Positions 41,827-50,804 are shown, numbered from the stretch's first letter. The stretch is DNA of 64,000 nt from an uncultured Pseudomonadales bacterium (GCA_958296295.1 OY282460.1:4076291-4140290), one strand, 5' to 3'. Numbers and translations are program-made. Notes: generated by a model not told the origin, from the letters alone.

Positions 41827-42312
41827 ATGCCAGAGCAAAGCAACAGCCCGGCCGGCGCCGGGGAAACCCCGGAAAGAGCCTCGAGGAGCACCGTGGCGGC
41901 AGCGCCGCGGAAAGTAGCGCCCTACGAACCGCCCCCGGACGAGGAGTACATGAGCCCGGCGCAACTGGATCACTTCCGCCAGATCCTGGGGGAGTGGCGG
42001 CGCGAACTGATGGAACAGGTGGACCGCACGGTGGTCCACATGCAGGACGAAGCCGCGAATTTCCCGGATCCGCTGGATCGCGCCACCCAGGAAGAGGAAC
42101 TTGGCATCGAACTGCGCACGCGCGACCGCGAGCGCCGCTTGATACTCAAGATCAACGAGACCTTGGATCGCATCGATCAGGACGACTACGGCTACTGCGA
42201 GACATGCGGCGTGGAGATCGGCCTGCGCCGCCTGGAGGCGCGGCCCACGGCAACCCAATGCGTGGATTGCAAAGCCCTGGACGAGCTCCGCGAACGCCAG
42301 CTGCGCGGCTGA
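41827..42312 (+). CDS. dksA: RNA polymerase-binding transcription factor DksA
   Basis: The 161-residue product has the DksA coiled coil (residues 45-105) with the tip motif FPDPLDRATQEEE whose Asp residues and Ala reach into the RNA polymerase secondary channel, and a four-cysteine zinc finger CETC...CVDC near the end. It works with ppGpp to tune rRNA and amino-acid promoters. The N-terminal about 30 residues (Ser/Pro/Ala rich) are longer than in E. coli. ATG 41827 is preferred; an in-frame TTG lies at 41788. gluQ follows on the same strand after 76 bases. Confidence 0.95.
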   Translation: MPEQSNSPAGAGETPERASRSTVAAAPRKVAPYEPPPDEEYMSPAQLDHFRQILGEWRRELMEQVDRTVVHMQDEAANFPDPLDRATQEEELGIELRTRDRERRLILKINETLDRIDQDDYGYCETCGVEIGLRRLEARPTATQCVDCKALDELRERQLRG

Positions 42313-42388
42313 ACCCCTCGCGGCAATGCGCCGGGGCTTGCCGCCCGACCCGAAACGGTGTGGTTGGCCGGGTTGACGGGCCGGCGGC

Positions 42389-43258
42389 TTGACCGCCGGC
42401 GGCTATGTGGGGCGGTTCGCGCCGACGCCGTCCGGCCCGCTGCACCTCGGCTCATTGCTGACCGCCACGGCGTCCTGGCTGGACGCCCGGGCGCGCAACG
42501 GCCGCTGGCTGCTTCGCATCGACGACGTCGACGCGCCGCGGCAAGCGCCGGACGCCGAGGCGGCCATCCTGCGGTCGCTCCGGCGCCACGGCCTCGCGTG
42601 GGACGGCCCCGTCGTGCGGCAGAGCGGTTTGCGGTCGCACCATCGCGCCGCGTTGCGGCGCCTCGGCGGGCACGTTTTCGCCTGTCGCTGCGCGCGGCGC
42701 GAACTGCGCGGGCTCGAGCGCTACCCGGGCACCTGCCGAAATCTGTCGTTGCCGCACGCCGGCAACGCTATTCGCGTGCGCGCCGAGGACCAGCCGCGGA
42801 CTTTCACGGATCGGCTGCAAGGCCGCTCGCCAACGACGGCCGAGAAGGGCGACTTCATCGTTTGGCGCCGCGACGATCTGCCCGCCTATCCGCTCGCGGT
42901 GGTTGCCGACGACCACGCCATGGGCGTGACGCACGTCGTGCGCGGCGCGGATCTGCTGGACAACACGCCGCGCCAACTGCACTTGCTCTCCCGGCTCGGC
43001 ATCCAAGCGCCGAGCTACGCGCACATTCCGGTGCTCGTCACGGCGTCCGGCGAGAAGCTCTCCAAACACAACGGCGTCACGGCCCTTGACGACCAGGCGG
43101 CGACGCTCAACCTGGCGGCGGTGCTGGGCCTGCTGGGATTGGACCCGCCGGCCGGCCGGACGTGTCCGGCGCGCCTGCTCGAGTGGGCACGGCCGCGTTG
43201 GCGCGTCAGCCGGTTGCCGCGCACCCGCACGATCGAGGGTTTCACGGCGTTGGAATAG
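42389..43258 (+). CDS. gluQ: Glutamyl-Q tRNA(Asp) synthetase
   Basis: The 289-residue product is a shortened glutamyl-tRNA synthetase without the anticodon domain. The HIGH-like motif reads FAPTPSGPLHLGSLL at residues 10-24, the KMSKS counterpart is GEKLSKHNG, and a zinc site CRCARREL...YPGTCRN lies between. It attaches glutamate to queuosine in tRNA(Asp). The start is TTG 42389; no better codon gives the full N-terminus. The dksA-gluQ order is a gammaproteobacterial hallmark. Confidence 0.92.
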   Translation: MTAGGYVGRFAPTPSGPLHLGSLLTATASWLDARARNGRWLLRIDDVDAPRQAPDAEAAILRSLRRHGLAWDGPVVRQSGLRSHHRAALRRLGGHVFACRCARRELRGLERYPGTCRNLSLPHAGNAIRVRAEDQPRTFTDRLQGRSPTTAEKGDFIVWRRDDLPAYPLAVVADDHAMGVTHVVRGADLLDNTPRQLHLLSRLGIQAPSYAHIPVLVTASGEKLSKHNGVTALDDQAATLNLAAVLGLLGLDPPAGRTCPARLLEWARPRWRVSRLPRTRTIEGFTALE

Positions 43259-43303
43259 ACGTCGTCGTCGTTGGGCGCGTCGGCCGTGCGTTAACATCGA
43301 AGG

Positions 43304-44629
43304 ATGGTGCGTGTGGTGGTGGTCGTCGGGGACGACGGCGCTCGGGAGCGCTTGCGCGAGAGCGTCGCCGCGTGCGGCCATTCGGTGGTGGAAAGCTCGG
43401 CGAACGGCGGCCCGCCCAGCGCGGACGTGGCGGTCGCGGATCCGGAAACTGTCCAGCGCGGCGGCTTCCCACCGGCCGTCAACCGGGTGCCGGTGGTCGT
43501 GGTGGCGGCCCGTCCCAGCATCGCGGACGCCGTCGACTGCATGCGCGCCGGCGCTGCCGACTACCTCGCCGCGCCGGTTCGCGCCGACGCGCTCGACGCG
43601 GCGATCGCCGCCGCATTGGCGAGGCGACATCCGCCGACCCTGGGCTATTCGCCGCTAGTCGGCGCGTGCGACGCGATGCGCGCCCTCGGCGCCCGCATCG
43701 CCGCCGCGGCCAAGTCCGATCTGCCGGTGCTCATCGAAGGCGAAGCCGGCACCGGCAAGGAATTGGCGGCGCGGGCACTGCACGCGGCCAGCGAGCGCCG
43801 CCGGGCGCCGCTCGTCACCTTGAACTGCGCCACGACTCCGGCGGCGTTGATCGAAGCGGAGCTGTTCGGTCACGGCGGCACCGCCGGACGTCGTGGTTTG
43901 CTTGACGCCGCCGCGCACGGCACCTTGTTCCTGGACGACGTGGACGAGTTGCCGCTTGCCGCGCAAACGCGCCTCGCCGAGACGCTCGCGCCGGACGCGG
44001 GGGCGCGGCGAAACGGGCCGAGGCCCGCCGCGAACGCGCGCGTCGTCGCCGCGACCCGTCGCGATCTCGGCGCTTTGGCGCGAAGCGGGCGGTTCCGGCG
44101 CGGTCTTCTCGCACGGTTGCGCCGCCAGACGCTTGCCGTGCCGCCGCTGCGCGAGCGTGGCGAGGACGTGGTGCTCATCGCCCAAACGGCGCTGGCGCGT
44201 AGCGCCGCCAAGCTCGACAAGCGCGTCACCGGCTTCGCGCCTGCCGCCGAAGCGCTGCTTCGCCGCTACCCGTGGCCGGGCAACGTGCGTGAACTGGAAA
44301 ACGCGGTCGAACGGGCCGCGATCCTCTGCGAGGGGCCAACCGTTGCGCCGGAGTTGCTGGCAATCGAAACGCCGCCCCCCGAAGGGCGCGACGATGACGC
44401 CGCGCAACCGGAGCCGGCCCCGGTCCCTGACGGCGGCAACGCCCAGCCGTCAGGCGCGCTGGAGGATTTCTTCTTGCGTTTCGTGCTGGCCAATCAGGAC
44501 CAACTCACCGAGACGGAACTGGCGGGCAAGCTCGGCATCAGCCGCAAGAGCCTTTGGGAACGCCGTCAGCGTTTGAACATCCCCCGTCGCCGCACCCGCA
44601 AACGCGGGCCTCGGCGCGGTCAGGCTTGA
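43304..44629 (+). CDS. NtrC/CbrB-type regulator lacking the GAFTGA loop
   Basis: The 441-residue product has a weak receiver-like domain (1-105), an AAA+ domain (about 115-345) and a Fis-type helix-turn-helix at the end (LTETELAGKLGISRKSLWERRQRL). Walker A GEAGTGKE lies at 146-153, Walker B GTLFLDD at 206-212. Between LFGH (187-190) and Walker B the usual KGAFTGA sigma-54 contact loop is absent: the chain runs GGTAGRRGLLDAA. The receiver keeps acidic D10/D11 and a possible phospho-Asp (D46) but the usual YxxKP Lys is Ala (YLAAP, about 87-91). Pseudomonas has CbrA/CbrB after gluQ; no kinase gene is present here. It may act without sigma-54, or be a degenerate relic. Its last 10 bases overlap convergent cofC. 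Confidence 0.82.
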   Translation: MVRVVVVVGDDGARERLRESVAACGHSVVESSANGGPPSADVAVADPETVQRGGFPPAVNRVPVVVVAARPSIADAVDCMRAGAADYLAAPVRADALDAAIAAALARRHPPTLGYSPLVGACDAMRALGARIAAAAKSDLPVLIEGEAGTGKELAARALHAASERRRAPLVTLNCATTPAALIEAELFGHGGTAGRRGLLDAAAHGTLFLDDVDELPLAAQTRLAETLAPDAGARRNGPRPAANARVVAATRRDLGALARSGRFRRGLLARLRRQTLAVPPLRERGEDVVLIAQTALARSAAKLDKRVTGFAPAAEALLRRYPWPGNVRELENAVERAAILCEGPTVAPELLAIETPPPEGRDDDAAQPEPAPVPDGGNAQPSGALEDFFLRFVLANQDQLTETELAGKLGISRKSLWERRQRLNIPRRRTRKRGPRRGQA

Positions 44630-45306
44630 TCCGCGGCCGCGAGCGCGGACAACCGCGCCGCGATGCCGCGCGCCGCGAGAAACGCGCCGGTGCGCGTGCC
44701 GCCGGCGCTCCGCGCCACCGCCGCCAGTTCTTCCGCGGTGTCCACATCCAAACCGAAGGCGTGCCGCCGCACCACCCGCGCGGCCACCCCGGCCCGCGCC
44801 GCGGCGGCCAGATGCGGCTTGAAGCTCTTGCCGTCGAACAGGTACTCGAAACTGTTGGGCGGCGACGACGCGGCGGCGTTGGTGCCGACGTCGTTGGCGT
44901 CCGGCACCAAAGTCACGCGGTCGTGGCGCGCAAGCACGGCGGCGATGTCCGCCGGCTTGATGAGCGGCACGTCGCCCGGCACGAACAGCGTGCCGTCCGC
45001 GCCGAGCTTGGCGGCGGCGAATTCGCTCGCTTCAACCACCGCGCCCGAGAGGTCCGCGGCGGAATCCGCGAACACGCGCGCCCCCACCTCGGCCGCGAAC
45101 GCATGCACGTCGGCGTCGCGGGAAACCAGCAAGACGCCGGCCAGGCCCGGGCTGCCGGCCAACGCGACGAGCACATCCCGCAACATCGCGCGCGCCAACC
45201 CGCCGCGTTCCTCTTCGCTAAGCACGGCCTCCAAACGCCGCTTGGCGCCGGCGCCGCCTTTGAACGGCACCAGCGCCCAGACGCCGCCGCCGGCTTGGCG
45301 CGTCAC
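44620..45306 (-). CDS. cofC: 2-phospho-L-lactate (or phosphoenolpyruvate/3-phosphoglycerate) guanylyltransferase
   Basis: The 228-residue product matches CofC/FbiD: start WALVPFKGGAGAKRRLEAVLS (nucleotide-binding Lys), FVPGDVPLIKPADI with the metal-binding Asp, and the tail GLDVDTAEELAAVA. It activates the small acid that bridges the deazaflavin and glutamate tail of coenzyme F420. Whether it uses 2-phospholactate, phosphoenolpyruvate or 3-phosphoglycerate cannot be told by eye. Its ATG overlaps the cofD stop by four bases, so it is co-translated. Confidence 0.87.
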   Translation of the reverse strand: MTRQAGGGVWALVPFKGGAGAKRRLEAVLSEEERGGLARAMLRDVLVALAGSPGLAGVLLVSRDADVHAFAAEVGARVFADSAADLSGAVVEASEFAAAKLGADGTLFVPGDVPLIKPADIAAVLARHDRVTLVPDANDVGTNAAASSPPNSFEYLFDGKSFKPHLAAAARAGVAARVVRRHAFGLDVDTAEELAAVARSAGGTRTGAFLAARGIAARLSALAAADQA

Positions 45307-46223
45307 CGGGCGAATTCCACCACCGCCCGTGCCAAGGCGACGCGATCCTCCAACGTTCTCATCACCGTCTGCGCCACTGTGGTCCTCATGCCGAGCGCCC
45401 GCACCGCGGGCTCGGCGGCGGCATCCACCTCGTCAATGACGAAGCGCGTCACGAATCCCGCGTAGTGGCGCGCGACCCCCACAGTGGTGGCCGGAATGCC
45501 GAGCTCCCGCATCATCTTGGCGGTAGGGCCCTTGATGGCCTTGCCGCCGACAACGGGGGTGACCGCCACGATCGGCACGTCGGCCTCTTGCAGGGCGTCG
45601 ACGATGCCGGGCACGGCCAGAATGGGATCCACCGAGACGAACGGGTTGGACGGGCACACCACCGCCGCGGTCAACCGGCCGAAGGGAATGAGCGGATTGC
45701 GCCGCGCCTTTGCCGCGCCCGCGAACTCGAACCCCAAGGCCTTGGGCACGCAGCGATCGCGCACGAAATAGTGCTGGAACGGCAAGCGTCCGCCCGGTGT
45801 GAGCACCTGTGTTCGCACCGCGTCGTCGGACATCGGCAAAATGGTGTGGCGAACGCCCAACGCGCTGGCGATGGCGGCGGTTGCGGCGGTAAGGCCGGCG
45901 CCGCTCGCCAGCAGCTCGCGGCGGCGGATGTGCAACGCCAGGTCGCGATCGCCGAGGCGAAACCAGGTCTCGCCGCCGAGACGCTCCAAAGTCTCCATGA
46001 AGTGCCAAGTCTCGTCCCCGCGTCCCCACCCGGCGTCGGCGCTCGCGAGCCCGGCCAAGGTGTACGTCAACGTGTCCACATCCGGCGAAACGGGCAAGCC
46101 CAGTTGCTCGAAATCGTCGCCGGTGTTGACGAGGAACACCACATCGTCCGGTGGCAGCACGCGCGCCAAGCCGAGCGCGAGCTTCGCGCCGCCCACGCCG
46201 CCGGTGAGCGCCAGCACGGTCAT
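45303..46223 (-). CDS. cofD: 2-phospho-L-lactate transferase CofD
   Basis: The 306-residue product starts VLALTGGVGGAKLALGLARV, the CofD phosphate-binding block, followed by VNTGDDFEQLGLPVSPDVDTLTYTLAG, which is nearly the family consensus, and later CPSNPFVSVDPILAVPG. It transfers the activated phosphoacid to the deazaflavin FO, giving F420-0 or its relative. It lies between cofE and cofC with 4-bp overlaps on both sides (ATGA), which makes one operon. FO itself must come from CofG/CofH, which are not in this window. Confidence 0.93.
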   Translation of the reverse strand: MTVLALTGGVGGAKLALGLARVLPPDDVVFLVNTGDDFEQLGLPVSPDVDTLTYTLAGLASADAGWGRGDETWHFMETLERLGGETWFRLGDRDLALHIRRRELLASGAGLTAATAAIASALGVRHTILPMSDDAVRTQVLTPGGRLPFQHYFVRDRCVPKALGFEFAGAAKARRNPLIPFGRLTAAVVCPSNPFVSVDPILAVPGIVDALQEADVPIVAVTPVVGGKAIKGPTAKMMRELGIPATTVGVARHYAGFVTRFVIDEVDAAAEPAVRALGMRTTVAQTVMRTLEDRVALARAVVEFAR

Positions 46224-46999
46224 CGGAACAGGTCGTCCGCGAGCGGACGCACGCTGTCGGCGGCGCGTTGCGGCGGCCCCGCGTCGGCCGCGGCCGGCGG
46301 CAGGCCGCGCACCAACGCGGCCGGCGTCGCCTCCGTGGTCTCGCCCATCACCAGCGCCGCCGCCGCGGCGATGGCGTCGGCGCGGTTCGCCAGCGTCACC
46401 TTCAGCTCGCGCCCGTACAGGTCCGCGCCGCCGCGCCGGTCGTCCAACACGGCAACGCCGGCCGCGCCGATGGCGATGCCGACAGTGCCCAGCCGCCATG
46501 GGCGGTTGGCGCTGTCCGTGATGATGACGCCCACGGCCTTGCCCGTGGCGCCCGCGAGCCCGGCGCGGAGGCGTTCGGCGCTGGCGTCCGGCGCCGCCGG
46601 CAGCAGCAGCGCCGCGGCGCCGTCGCCGTGGTTGATGTTGGACTGATCCACTCCGGCGTGGGCACCGACGAGGCCCAAGCGATGCCGCACGATGAGCACG
46701 CCCGGCTTCTTGCGCACGACGTCCGTGGACTCGTCGAGAATCAGCTGCACGAGGCGCGGGTCCTTGTCTGTTTCCGCGGCGAGCGCGCGGGCGGCCGGAG
46801 ACGGTTCCACGTCTTCCAGAAGCACCTGCCGTCCCTCGGCCTTGGAAACGATCTTCTGCGCCACGGCCAGCACGTCGCCATTCTCGAGGCGCTGCCCGGC
46901 GGCGCGAACAGCCGTCAGCAAAAGCGCCGCCAAGTCGTCACCGGGCTTCACCATGCCGATGCCGCTCAATGGCGCGACGGTGAAGCCGCCCGGCGTCAT
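46220..46999 (-). CDS. cofE: Coenzyme F420-0:L-glutamate ligase CofE
   Basis: The 259-residue product is CofE without the FbiB-type nitroreductase extension seen in actinobacteria. VLAVAQKIVSKAEGRQV, LGLVGAHAGVDQSNIN, and VIITDSANRPWRLGTVGIAIG are the nucleotide-, metal- and substrate-binding blocks. It adds gamma-linked glutamates to F420-0 using GTP. ATG 46999 is taken by homology; an in-frame ATG at 47056 would lie within ten bases of the upstream gene. It overlaps cofD by four bases. Confidence 0.92.
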   Translation of the reverse strand: MTPGGFTVAPLSGIGMVKPGDDLAALLLTAVRAAGQRLENGDVLAVAQKIVSKAEGRQVLLEDVEPSPAARALAAETDKDPRLVQLILDESTDVVRKKPGVLIVRHRLGLVGAHAGVDQSNINHGDGAAALLLPAAPDASAERLRAGLAGATGKAVGVIITDSANRPWRLGTVGIAIGAAGVAVLDDRRGGADLYGRELKVTLANRADAIAAAAALVMGETTEATPAALVRGLPPAAADAGPPQRAADSVRPLADDLFR

Positions 47000-47065
47000 G
47001 GCGAAACCCGGCTGGCCGGCTCGGCGCGTCGAAGGCCGCCGCGGCCCGCGGCACACAGCATCGCG

Positions 47066-47743
47066 TCAGCGCGTCTGACCGACGATCTTGATGCCGGAAT
47101 GGGCGATTTCGTGGCGGCGGTTGATCTGGATGAGCACGCTCGTGAGGGCTTCCGCGGCCGCCGAGTTTTCTATTGGGCCGGCGTGCCAGGCCGCCAGCCC
47201 GGCCTCGGCCGCCAGATCGATCACGCGCTGGCGCGCGGCCCGCTTGTTGCCGCACACCAGCACGTCGCACTCCACGGTCACGTCCTCCTTGAGCAGGTGG
47301 GCGGCGATGTTCTGGAACGCCGTCACAACCCGCACCTCGCTGCCCAAGAAGTCCTGCGCCCGTTTGCCGGCGCTGCCTTCCTCGGGCAACCGCACCGTCC
47401 CCACGCGCGGCGGCACCAGCGGCACCGTCACATCGATGAGTATCTTGCCCACCAGGCATGCGCGCACGGACTCCAACGTGCTGAGCTGATGGGCCGCGGG
47501 AACCGTGAGCACCACGATGTCGCCGGCGGCCGCCGCGGCCGGATTCTCCAGCGCCGCGTATTGCGACGGGTCGACCGGCGGGTTCGCGCGTTCGAGTTCG
47601 GCCACCGCCCTTTGCGCCTTTTCCAAGGTGCGCGAGCCGATGACGATGCGGTGGCCCGCCTTCGCCCAGCGCATCGCCAGCCCGGTGCCAAGATCGCCGG
47701 TGCCACCAAGTATCGCGATGATCTCGTCGCCGTCGCCTCCCAT
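47066..47743 (-). CDS. npdG: NADPH:F420 oxidoreductase (Fno/NpdG-type)
   Basis: The 225-residue product has the Rossmann motif IAILGGTGDLGTGLAMRW at the start, then HRIVIGSRTLEKAQ with the SR pair that binds the NADPH phosphate, and the block VVLTVPAAHQL followed by GKILIDVTVPLVPP. This is the Fno/NpdG family, which moves hydride between NADP(H) and F420. It is upstream of cofE on the same strand with 66 bases between, so the cofactor genes and its reductase probably share an operon. ATG 47743 has GAGG upstream. Confidence 0.9.
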   Translation of the reverse strand: MGGDGDEIIAILGGTGDLGTGLAMRWAKAGHRIVIGSRTLEKAQRAVAELERANPPVDPSQYAALENPAAAAAGDIVVLTVPAAHQLSTLESVRACLVGKILIDVTVPLVPPRVGTVRLPEEGSAGKRAQDFLGSEVRVVTAFQNIAAHLLKEDVTVECDVLVCGNKRAARQRVIDLAAEAGLAAWHAGPIENSAAAEALTSVLIQINRRHEIAHSGIKIVGQTR

Positions 47744-47790
47744 CCGCCGCCTCAACACCCCTGCGAAGCGGCGCATTATAGCCATCGCCC

Positions 47791-48726
47791 TCATTGCCCC
47801 GCCGTAGCCTCCCCGTCCTTGGCCACGCGCTTCCCGGCACCGGCCCGCAGCCGCCTTTCCACCGCCCAAACGACCAGCGTCGTGGCCGCCATGAACGCCA
47901 GCCACAGCCCGGGCCCCAGCACGAAGTAGGTGCCGCCGCTGCGGCTGGGGCGCCAGTTGTCGAAGATGCCGGGAGCGTACTGCAACACGACGCGCAGCCC
48001 GTCGGACACTTGCCAAATGCCGTCCTCCCGTATCGCCGAAACCGGCGCCACGATCAAGACTCCCGCGGCCGCGAGCCAACCGCAAACCGCCGCGCACACC
48101 GCGACCAGCGCGAGCATCGCCGCGAGCAACCGCCGCCGGCGCGTGGCTTCCACGCGCCCGCCGCGAGGGAAGCCGTAGTACCAAAGCAGGCCGGCCAAAG
48201 TGCCGATCTGGTTGAGCACCAAGTCGTTGAAGTCGAAATACTGCGCCGGCTTCATGGAATGAAAATACTGGAACGCCTCGTCAATCACGCTGAGCAGGGC
48301 GCTGATCAACACCACCTCCAGCAACCATCGACGTTGCCGGTCGGCGTCCAGCGCGGCGGCCAACAGCACCGCGACGAGCGCGTATTGCGGGTAGTGGACG
48401 ACTTCGATGTCGATGGTCACCAGAGTGCCGTGGCAGCCCGCCGCGACCGCCAGCAACGCGCCCCAAAGGGCGACGGTTGGCGCCCGCGCCGGCGCGTCGC
48501 GCGCGCGGCGCGCCAACACGGCCACCACGCCGACCACGCCAAGCACCATGGCCGTTGTGGTGTGGTCGATGGGCGTGACCGATCCCCAAGGGGTGGGCCA
48601 AGGCTCGCCCACCGCGTAGGAAACGCGCCGATGCAGCAGAACGGTGGCCAGCCACAACGTCATGGCGACAGCCAAGCGGAACGCGACGACCAGCCGCGGC
48701 GCGACGGGGCCGCGAGGGGCGGTCAC
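47791..48726 (-). CDS. VanZ-like membrane protein
   Basis: The 311-residue product has about seven to eight transmembrane segments. Residues 150-185 carry the VanZ-like signature: LLSVIDEAFQYF..., then YFDFNDLVLNQIGTLAGLL (Asp-Glu...Gln, Asp...Asn...Gly). VanZ proteins are linked to low-level teicoplanin resistance, but most are of unknown role. The C-terminal third (RPSRSGGTYFVLGPGLWL and one more helix) is longer than usual. It overlaps the stop of the exported repeat protein by four bases (48723-48726), so the two are co-translated. It lies 48 bases upstream of npdG on the same strand. Confidence 0.75.
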   Translation of the reverse strand: MTAPRGPVAPRLVVAFRLAVAMTLWLATVLLHRRVSYAVGEPWPTPWGSVTPIDHTTTAMVLGVVGVVAVLARRARDAPARAPTVALWGALLAVAAGCHGTLVTIDIEVVHYPQYALVAVLLAAALDADRQRRWLLEVVLISALLSVIDEAFQYFHSMKPAQYFDFNDLVLNQIGTLAGLLWYYGFPRGGRVEATRRRRLLAAMLALVAVCAAVCGWLAAAGVLIVAPVSAIREDGIWQVSDGLRVVLQYAPGIFDNWRPSRSGGTYFVLGPGLWLAFMAATTLVVWAVERRLRAGAGKRVAKDGEATAGQ

Positions 48727-50804
48727 CGCCGCTCTTCCGCCAAGTTGCCAGTGGACGCCCGCTTCCCGTCCAGGTCGGAACAGTCCGGCGGTTCACCTTT
48801 GCCGGCGCGCAGCGAAAGCGCATGGCGGCCGACGAGACCGCAGCGCGGCCGCGGCGCGGCCGGCGCGCCGTCCACACGGTCGCCAGCGCTGTCGCCGTCA
48901 AAGTGGATGGCGAGGTTCGGTTCGCCCGGGCCGGCCTCGGCCGCCATCTCGCCGTGGTAGTCGTCGCTTCCCCCGGCATCGACGAACACCGCCACGGAGC
49001 CGTGCGCGGCGGCGCCGAGGCTGAAGCCCGGCAAACGGTAGGCGTCATCGCCCGCAGCGTCTTGGAACAACGCCAAGCTGTAGTCCCACGCCAGCCCGGC
49101 GGCGACGATGTGCCGGGTGGCGTAGCGGTCGTCACCGGCCGCGTTGAAGAACCGGCCGACGCCGCCGTGGGCGCCCCAGCCGGCGTTGTAGCGACTGCCG
49201 AACAGCACATCCGCGCCGGCGCCGTAGTCCAGCAGCTGGCCGACCCCCAAATAGTAAGCGCCCCCTTGGGCGAAACTGCCGGCGTCGTAGCTGTCGTTCC
49301 CGGCGCCGTCCGCGAGCAAGCCGAGGCCCCCGGGCGCGAGGCCGCGCAAGCCCCGCGCCACCCCTTGCGCCCACGCGTCGGCCAGACCAGGCGTGCCGTA
49401 GTTGGTGGGGGCGCCGCCGAGCGCGGAATAGGCGTCGTCGCCGCGCACGTCCGACAGCGTGCCGACGCCTTGCGTTAGACCGAGCCCTTGGCCCAAGGCC
49501 TCCACCGCGTAGGCGTCGTCGCCATCGCCATCCCACAAGAACCCGATGCCGAACAACCCCGCGCCCTGGGCGTGGTGTCGCGCCACGTAGCTGTCGGCGC
49601 CGGCCAGGTCGATCAACGCGCCGACGCCGAAGAGTCCGTGGCCCTGGCACTGCGAGCCGCAGCGGTACACGTCGTCGCCGGCCATGTCGACAACGATCGC
49701 CGTCCTGCCCACGCCGCCGGCGTACCCCCCCGGCGAGGTGGCTTCGTAGCGATCATCGCCGCCGAAGTCGACGACGAACTGCGGATGGCCGGCGAAGTCC
49801 ACCGCGCCGTCGATGCCGTGGTAATCGTCGCCGTCCAGATCCGCGAGGAAGAGCAGCTTGCGCGAACGAATCACGCCGTCGCCACGCCCGCCGAACACGA
49901 TCTCGCCCCAAGGCGTCGATTCGCGCCGGATCACCGCCGCGTCCGCCTGCGGATGCGCGGCCAGCAGGCGTCCCAGCGCCCGCAACCAACGGGTGTCGGC
50001 GAGACTCGTCCACTTCGACGCCGCGCAAAGCGCGGTGGGGAAGTCCGCTCCTTCAAGTTGCGCCACGAACCGCCGCAGCATCCGCCGTTGGCCCCGTCGC
50101 ATGGCGCCGGTGAAGGTGTCGCGCAGCAGCTCCGCCACCGCGGCGGCGTCCCGCGCCGCCAAGCGGCGTGTTCGACCCGACATGGCGCCGCGTTGCGTTT
50201 CCACGACGTCGCCGGCAAGAGTTCGGATCTGCCGGGCGGCCTCGGCCAAGCTGCGTGGCGCCGCAAGCCGCTCCGGCCGAGCGATGCCACCACGCAGGCG
50301 CGTCGCGCCGGCGCCGTCCGGCCGCGGGCACCTGTGGACGCCGGCGTACTGCTCCACCCACACCCGCCGCACCAGCGCGTCGAGCGAATCGGCCCAAGAC
50401 CCGTCCAGCGCCGCGACTTCGCCGGCGAAGGCCGCCAACGGCTTGGCGAAACGCAAGGGCGCGGCCACCGCGGCGTCGAGAAGACGCGCCGCGCGACCAA
50501 CCTTCACAGGTCGGCGCCGCTTGGCCGCCGCACCCGCCAGCTCCGCCGCGGCGTTGGGCAAATGCCGCTCCACCAACGCCGCGATGCCGTCCAGCGCAGC
50601 CTGCTCGGTTGCCCCTTCCTCCGTTGCGCCTTGCGCCAACGCCGGCGGCGCCATCAAACCTCCGAGCGCCACGGCGCCCAGCAACGCCACGCGCCGAGCG
50701 CCGCGTGGCGGCACCGGTCGCCAAGACCGCAACTCGCAAGCGAAAAAGCGCGGACCACGCTTGGCGATGGCGCACCGATTTCGCACGTTGGTGGACGAAG
50801 CCAT
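48723..50804 (-). CDS. Exported protein with GDDxY tandem repeats
   Basis: The 693-residue frame has a signal-peptide-like segment (VALLGAVALGGLMAPPALAQG) at about 39-60, preceded by a 38-residue basic stretch; starting at the GTG at 50690 would put the signal peptide at the N-terminus. Residues 60-300 are helical and Ala/Arg-rich. From about 315 to 640 runs a set of about ten imperfect repeats of about 30 residues of the form D-x-x-G-D/N-D-x-Y...QG-x-G-x-x-G-V-G-x-L-x-D, e.g. DLAGADSY, DGDGDDAY, DAAGDDAY. Such Asp/Gly turns at fixed spacing suggest a calcium-binding beta-solenoid. No known family is named with certainty. It is coupled to the VanZ-like gene. Confidence 0.72.
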   Translation of the reverse strand: MASSTNVRNRCAIAKRGPRFFACELRSWRPVPPRGARRVALLGAVALGGLMAPPALAQGATEEGATEQAALDGIAALVERHLPNAAAELAGAAAKRRRPVKVGRAARLLDAAVAAPLRFAKPLAAFAGEVAALDGSWADSLDALVRRVWVEQYAGVHRCPRPDGAGATRLRGGIARPERLAAPRSLAEAARQIRTLAGDVVETQRGAMSGRTRRLAARDAAAVAELLRDTFTGAMRRGQRRMLRRFVAQLEGADFPTALCAASKWTSLADTRWLRALGRLLAAHPQADAAVIRRESTPWGEIVFGGRGDGVIRSRKLLFLADLDGDDYHGIDGAVDFAGHPQFVVDFGGDDRYEATSPGGYAGGVGRTAIVVDMAGDDVYRCGSQCQGHGLFGVGALIDLAGADSYVARHHAQGAGLFGIGFLWDGDGDDAYAVEALGQGLGLTQGVGTLSDVRGDDAYSALGGAPTNYGTPGLADAWAQGVARGLRGLAPGGLGLLADGAGNDSYDAGSFAQGGAYYLGVGQLLDYGAGADVLFGSRYNAGWGAHGGVGRFFNAAGDDRYATRHIVAAGLAWDYSLALFQDAAGDDAYRLPGFSLGAAAHGSVAVFVDAGGSDDYHGEMAAEAGPGEPNLAIHFDGDSAGDRVDGAPAAPRPRCGLVGRHALSLRAGKGEPPDCSDLDGKRASTGNLAEERR

